From NCBI RefSeq assembly GCF_963675165.1, contig NC_087380.1, positions 2,781,803 through 2,845,802 on the forward strand: DNA of 64,000 nt, given 5' to 3'. The notes beneath the pieces were generated by a model. The model worked only from the letters and a program-made list of their open reading frames with translations. It ran no database searches and had not been told where the DNA came from. Origin of the DNA: Halichondria panicea (taxonomy: Eukaryota; Porifera; Demospongiae; Suberitida; Halichondriidae). This document shows positions 61,101-64,000 of the stretch, one piece after another; the first letter of the stretch is position 1, and the number at the start of each line of letters is the position of its first letter. A program made the position numbers and the translations under genes.

Positions 61101-61954
61101 ATCTTGAGCAGTTTCATCAGTCGCCTGTGATGAGAGAAATAAGGGAATCAACACTGAAACATTATTATACAAGGGTTAGGCCCACACGGGTCAGCCCAGA
61201 CACTACTTGGGATTTTTAACACCCACTCAGATCAACTTAACCAGCAATTTGACTAGTACTAAGTTAGTCAATTTGTTCAGCTATTATACCTTTACAACCA
61301 TGGTTACAATGCACAATTGTGGAGTGAATCAGACACACACACAGTGAGTACGAGGCCATTGTTGGGAGGTGACCTTTAACCTCAGTCTGCAAGTATTTAC
61401 AATAATCTCACCTTATAAAGGTCATGTCTACAGCAGCTCTCTCTTTCTTGCCACCACCAGACTTTTTCTGCAAGCAAAATAATTATAATAAACTATCAAA
61501 GTTACAATGTACTGCACCGATAAAGTACAGACATTTTTGTGATTGCTAGATACTTTACATACGTACCTGAGCGTTTATAATGTCTCGAACATTCCTGTAG
61601 GACAAAAAAACAGTGTTAAGCACACACACACGAAAAGCTTCACAGTATACCACTCCACGCCCAGAGGCATAATTCATCAAGAAGAAAAAGCTAGGGTGGG
61701 TCTGTTAATAACACAAGCGAGCGACTCTCAAAGTACCACACAACTTATAAGGTGTCACATTTAATATTGAAATGGGGCTTTTAAAATAATTGTGGGGCGG
61801 TATTAAATCAAGTATGTATTGTGGCCATTGCAGTCTCTCACCTCATGTCCACCATGCGTCTGTTGACATAGAAGATAAGCCCTCCTGTCAAAGTGACAGC
61901 TGCCACCACCGCTTTGGGGTTCATGGAACTCCATAGCTTGGAAAAAGCAGCCAT
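55169..61954 (-). CDS. ABCD3: Peroxisomal ABC half-transporter ABCD3 (PMP70)
   Basis: 21 exons, all phases agree, 663 residues (human 659): 61842-61954, 61567-61594, 61412-61467, 61073-61124, 60804-60892, 60420-60489, 60339-60365, 59628-59698, 59261-59384, 58709-58818, 58408-58497, 58047-58186, 57889-57986, 57581-57672, 57141-57247, 56796-57004, 56178-56357, 55952-56047, 55540-55644, 55379-55435, 55169-55246. ABCD3 dimers import long- and branched-chain acyl-CoAs into peroxisomes. Order: MAAFSK N-terminus; TM domain with [14 protein letters not shown] and [22 protein letters not shown]-like loop [26 protein letters not shown] with Walker [10 protein letters not shown] (about 477-485), signature [10 protein letters not shown] (about 575-584), Walker B FAILDE (about 595-600), H-loop [10 protein letters not shown]-terminus EEFGS. 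Nothing is missing. It diverges from the N4BP2-like gene across 377 bp. Confidence 0.95.
56362..56378. repeat. Poly-G run (17 G)
   Basis: On the coding (minus) strand this is a run of C just upstream of the CTCAG acceptor of the ABCD3 exon 56178-56357, so it forms that acceptor's polypyrimidine tract. It is also a likely site of sequencing or replication slippage. Confidence 0.8.
59953..60089. mobile_element. 137-bp foldback element in ABCD3 intron
   Basis: agttagacactgttttggag at the left end pairs with the right end (gacaaaacagtgtctaact), continuing through gagatttagaagccc against gggcttctaaatcac. The loop contains the imperfect palindrome gtatcccgagcgtagcgagg followed by gtac. Small non-autonomous element or its footprint. 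Confidence 0.65.
60985..61070. repeat. (CA)n/(CCCA)n microsatellite in ABCD3 intron
   Basis: Alternating cacaca and cccaccca units directly next to the donor of ABCD3 exon 61073-61124. It has no coding meaning; open frames through it are artefacts of the repeat. Confidence 0.85.
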
Positions 61955-62331
61955 TGCTGTCTCTGCCCCTTTTGGTCAAAGGTCAAAATGGCATTGTCGA
62001 CCTTTACCCATCTTCAGTCTACAAAGGTCAAAGTATAGGTAAAGGGTCATTGCATCCACTTCCACTTGTGTGCACGTGAGCTTCACACACACCCACGTGG
62101 CTAATTTTATTATGATGGGTGTGGCACAGTGGCTACATGACTTTCCCCGGCCCCACATTGTACAAAAAAATTATGGTATTTTATTTCACCTGTACTGGGA
62201 CTTAATAGCTAGGTAGATTGCTGTTTTTTCTAGGCCTCTAAATGAAGGCCAAGATGTGTAGGATGTTCTGTCAAGCTGCAGTCAAGTTGAGATCAGAATC
62301 TGATTGATTTAATCACTAATTAATATTAAAT
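61955..62331. promoter_or_regulatory. Divergent intergenic region between ABCD3 and N4BP2-like gene
   Basis: 377 bp between two outward-facing start codons. It includes 'gcacgtga' near 62073 and 'ccacgtgg' near 62093 (E-box-type hexamers) and GGTCAAAGGTCAAA-type direct repeats near 61974-62033. In animals AGGTCA direct repeats bind nuclear receptors and PPAR sites drive peroxisomal genes, but such sites are not established in this organism. Confidence 0.4.
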
Positions 62332-62542
62332 ATGGAGCACCTGAGTGAGCTGCAGAGCATGTTTCCGTCTTTGGACGCTGATGTGATCGCCATTATTCTC
62401 AACCAGAGCAAGGACAATGGTGAGGCCCATCATAGTGTACTGCTAAGCGTTTAATTACTGTGTACGTGAGATGTGATCTTAATTTATTATTAGGGGGTGG
62501 AACACAAAACACTGATCAAACATTGATATCACTGAACGTATC

Positions 62543-62579
<37 letters not shown>

Positions 62580-64000
62580 GAGACTACTGTGGAGAGGTTG
62601 CTCGAAATGTCCTTGGAGGCTAACGACCAATCAAAACCTGCGTATATTGCCACGCCCCCTCAGCCCTCCACCAACTCTCAGTCACTCCACAGATGGATGA
62701 CTCCTGATCCACAATCCTTCCCGTCACTCCCCGTATACAACCAGCCCCCCTTCATGCAGCAGTATCAGTATCAACCACCTCGTCCCACCCCCAAATCTTC
62801 GCTAGATACGGGAGACTACGATAACGATAACTTGTGGCCCAACATCCAACCAGCTGTTTCTCTGCAACATCCGACACCGAAACCTGTTGTTAGCAAACGA
62901 AGTTGTTCACCTGTTGAAGTAGTGACGTCGAACAGAAGTTTTGTAACTGTACCGGGAAGAAGTAAAACTGTTCCAAGCACTATGGCCGCCGGGGGTATAC
63001 CCCAGCAGTGGCTATCTCCCCACCCTGGTATCAGGAGCAATGGCCAGGTGACCGGGACGAACTCTACTGAGTATGCTCAGAAACCACCACCCCCTCCAGT
63101 GACGATTGGACAACGAAATATCCCACGTCTTCAGAATCGGCACATTGAGGTCAGAAATCGTTTCGAGCCGCTGCAGCCACGGCCACAAGGGTCTAAAGTT
63201 CAAGAGAGGTCAAAACCAACAGAGCAAAAGTCGGCATCTTTGCAGAGTGTTGAGAAGAAGTTGATAATCATTCGAGGGCTATCTGGAAGTGGAAAGAGCA
63301 CTCTGGCAAGGTACTGACTAATGACTGTACGATTAAAATCACTAGCATGTTTTGTTTGAACCACTGCTTAAATTGCTATAATAGGTTACATGTAGAAGGG
63401 CTTAGAATTGCAGTGTTCGCAATGTACAAACTGTAAGAAATTGTTGATGTACAATCTGTGGCCGTAAATACACGTATACTTATTGTGAGAAGGTTTAATT
63501 TAGAATGTATAATATTGTGCCCAGAGGTGTTGTCGTGTTATGTCATTCAGATCTATGTCTCTCATTCTTTAGAAGTCTGGTAGGTCAATTTGGAGTGATT
63601 TGCAGCACTGATGATTTCTTTGTAGTGAGTGGAAAGTAAGTTCCACTTGCTCGAATTAAAGCTGCATGTGGCTTCTTTTACATTTTCTTGGAATACACGC
63701 ATCATGCTATGTGATTTTGTTGCTATTTGATTGTTGCTATCAGTATGTATGTCTTCGGCGCAGGTATGTGTTTGACCCCACCGCATTGGCGGATAATCAT
63801 GAAAAAAACAGAGTGAAAGGTATGAGCCTAAATTACCAGATGCTGTAGCATAATCAATATCTTATTATCCCATAAGAAGATTGTTTGCCTTAGGCTATTT
63901 GTGCTTATTAGTATACCCAAAGTGTAAAGTCTTGACATCAAATTTACATTCTTCTTCTTCAAAAGTTTGTGTGTTTCTCTCTAGCTCGCAAGTCTATGGC
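62332..64000 (+). CDS. N4BP2: N4BP2-like protein: CUE domain plus P-loop kinase (partial, 3' end missing)
   Basis: Exons 62332-62419, 62578-63310, 63573-63635, 63764-63819 and 63985-64000+ are in phase; the gene runs off the right edge. Residues 1-50 (MEHLSELQSMFPSLDADVIAIILNQ...VETTVERLLEMS) match a ubiquitin-binding CUE domain: MFP motif and a terminal leucine-rich helix. A long proline-rich, low-complexity linker follows. Then comes a polynucleotide-kinase-like P-loop, IIRGLSGSGKSTLAR (end of exon 2), with CSTDDFFVVSGKYVFD in exons 3-4, as in human N4BP2 (RGVPGSGKS, STDDYF). The family binds NEDD4 and BCL3 and has 5'-kinase and Smr nuclease activities; the C-terminal Smr domain would lie beyond the window. 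Reading through the first intron's CA repeat would give a false upstream start. Confidence 0.85.
62544..62576. repeat. (CA)n microsatellite at a splice acceptor
   Basis: About sixteen ca units end in the cag acceptor of N4BP2-like exon 2 (62578). The pyrimidine tract is interrupted by A at every second base, so this acceptor may be weak. Confidence 0.8.

Noticed and set aside
60807-61219. Valine/cysteine or threonine/histidine-rich open frames near 61 kb
   Set aside because: They are translations of a (CA)n microsatellite between ABCD3 exons.
62460-62577. Upstream start for the N4BP2-like gene within the CA repeat
   Set aside because: It is intronic sequence; the CUE-domain exon at 62332-62419 joins 62578 in phase and gives the family N-terminus.
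1-64000. tRNA, rRNA or other structured RNA genes
   Set aside because: None recognised by reading; a covariance-model search would be needed to exclude small RNAs.

Overview
The window is eukaryotic: genes are split by many short GT-AG introns, there are no operons, and the sequence is AT-rich with frequent 'ataattata' words and microsatellites. Its conserved genes are animal-type (CBR1-like reductases, ECM29, ABCD3, N4BP2). A multigene family combines a repeat-rich beta-helix ectodomain with a multi-pass membrane domain. I infer a sponge (demosponge-like) genome, but the phylum is inference and was not tested.

Layout. 1-2058 (-): 5' part of a secreted or membrane protein with a C-type-lectin-like domain and two Ig-like domains; it runs off the left edge. 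2196-2637: two abutting foldback elements. 2776-4984 (-): tandem pair of two-exon CBR1-like reductases; the second has lost the catalytic lysine. 5382-46031 (+): the proteasome adaptor ECM29 (ECPAS), reconstructed as 48 in-phase exons encoding about 1819 residues. 13963-39005: one 25-kb ECM29 intron that holds a head-to-tail, opposite-strand array of essentially intronless beta-helix/multi-TM genes. It contains four intact genes (20029, 24371, 28382, 35053), one copy with a single frameshift (16232-19602), and three decayed copies (14515-15751, 32268-32875, 33172-34955). Another ECM29 intron holds a minus-strand gene with an NC-type cysteine motif (40918-41655). 47583-54532: a duplicate of the right end of the array (an eighth family member with an intact reading frame except for paralogue differences, 47583-51038) plus the 3' half of ECM29, now a pseudogene with a five-copy repeat of one exon boundary, large deletions and a later foldback-element insertion. 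55169-61954 (-): peroxisomal half-transporter ABCD3, 21 exons. 62332-64000 (+): N4BP2-like gene (CUE domain plus P-loop kinase), cut by the right edge.

The housekeeping genes do not form an evident pathway. ECM29 acts on the 26S proteasome, ABCD3 imports acyl-CoAs into peroxisomes, the CBR1-like enzymes reduce carbonyls, and N4BP2-type proteins combine ubiquitin binding with nucleic-acid kinase activity. The notable object is the nested array: a birth-and-death family of unassigned surface proteins with diverging ectodomains and near-uniform membrane domains, transcribed antisense to its host gene. Exon boundaries were derived by hand from splice consensus, reading phase and recalled homologue sequence; no alignment or RNA evidence was available.
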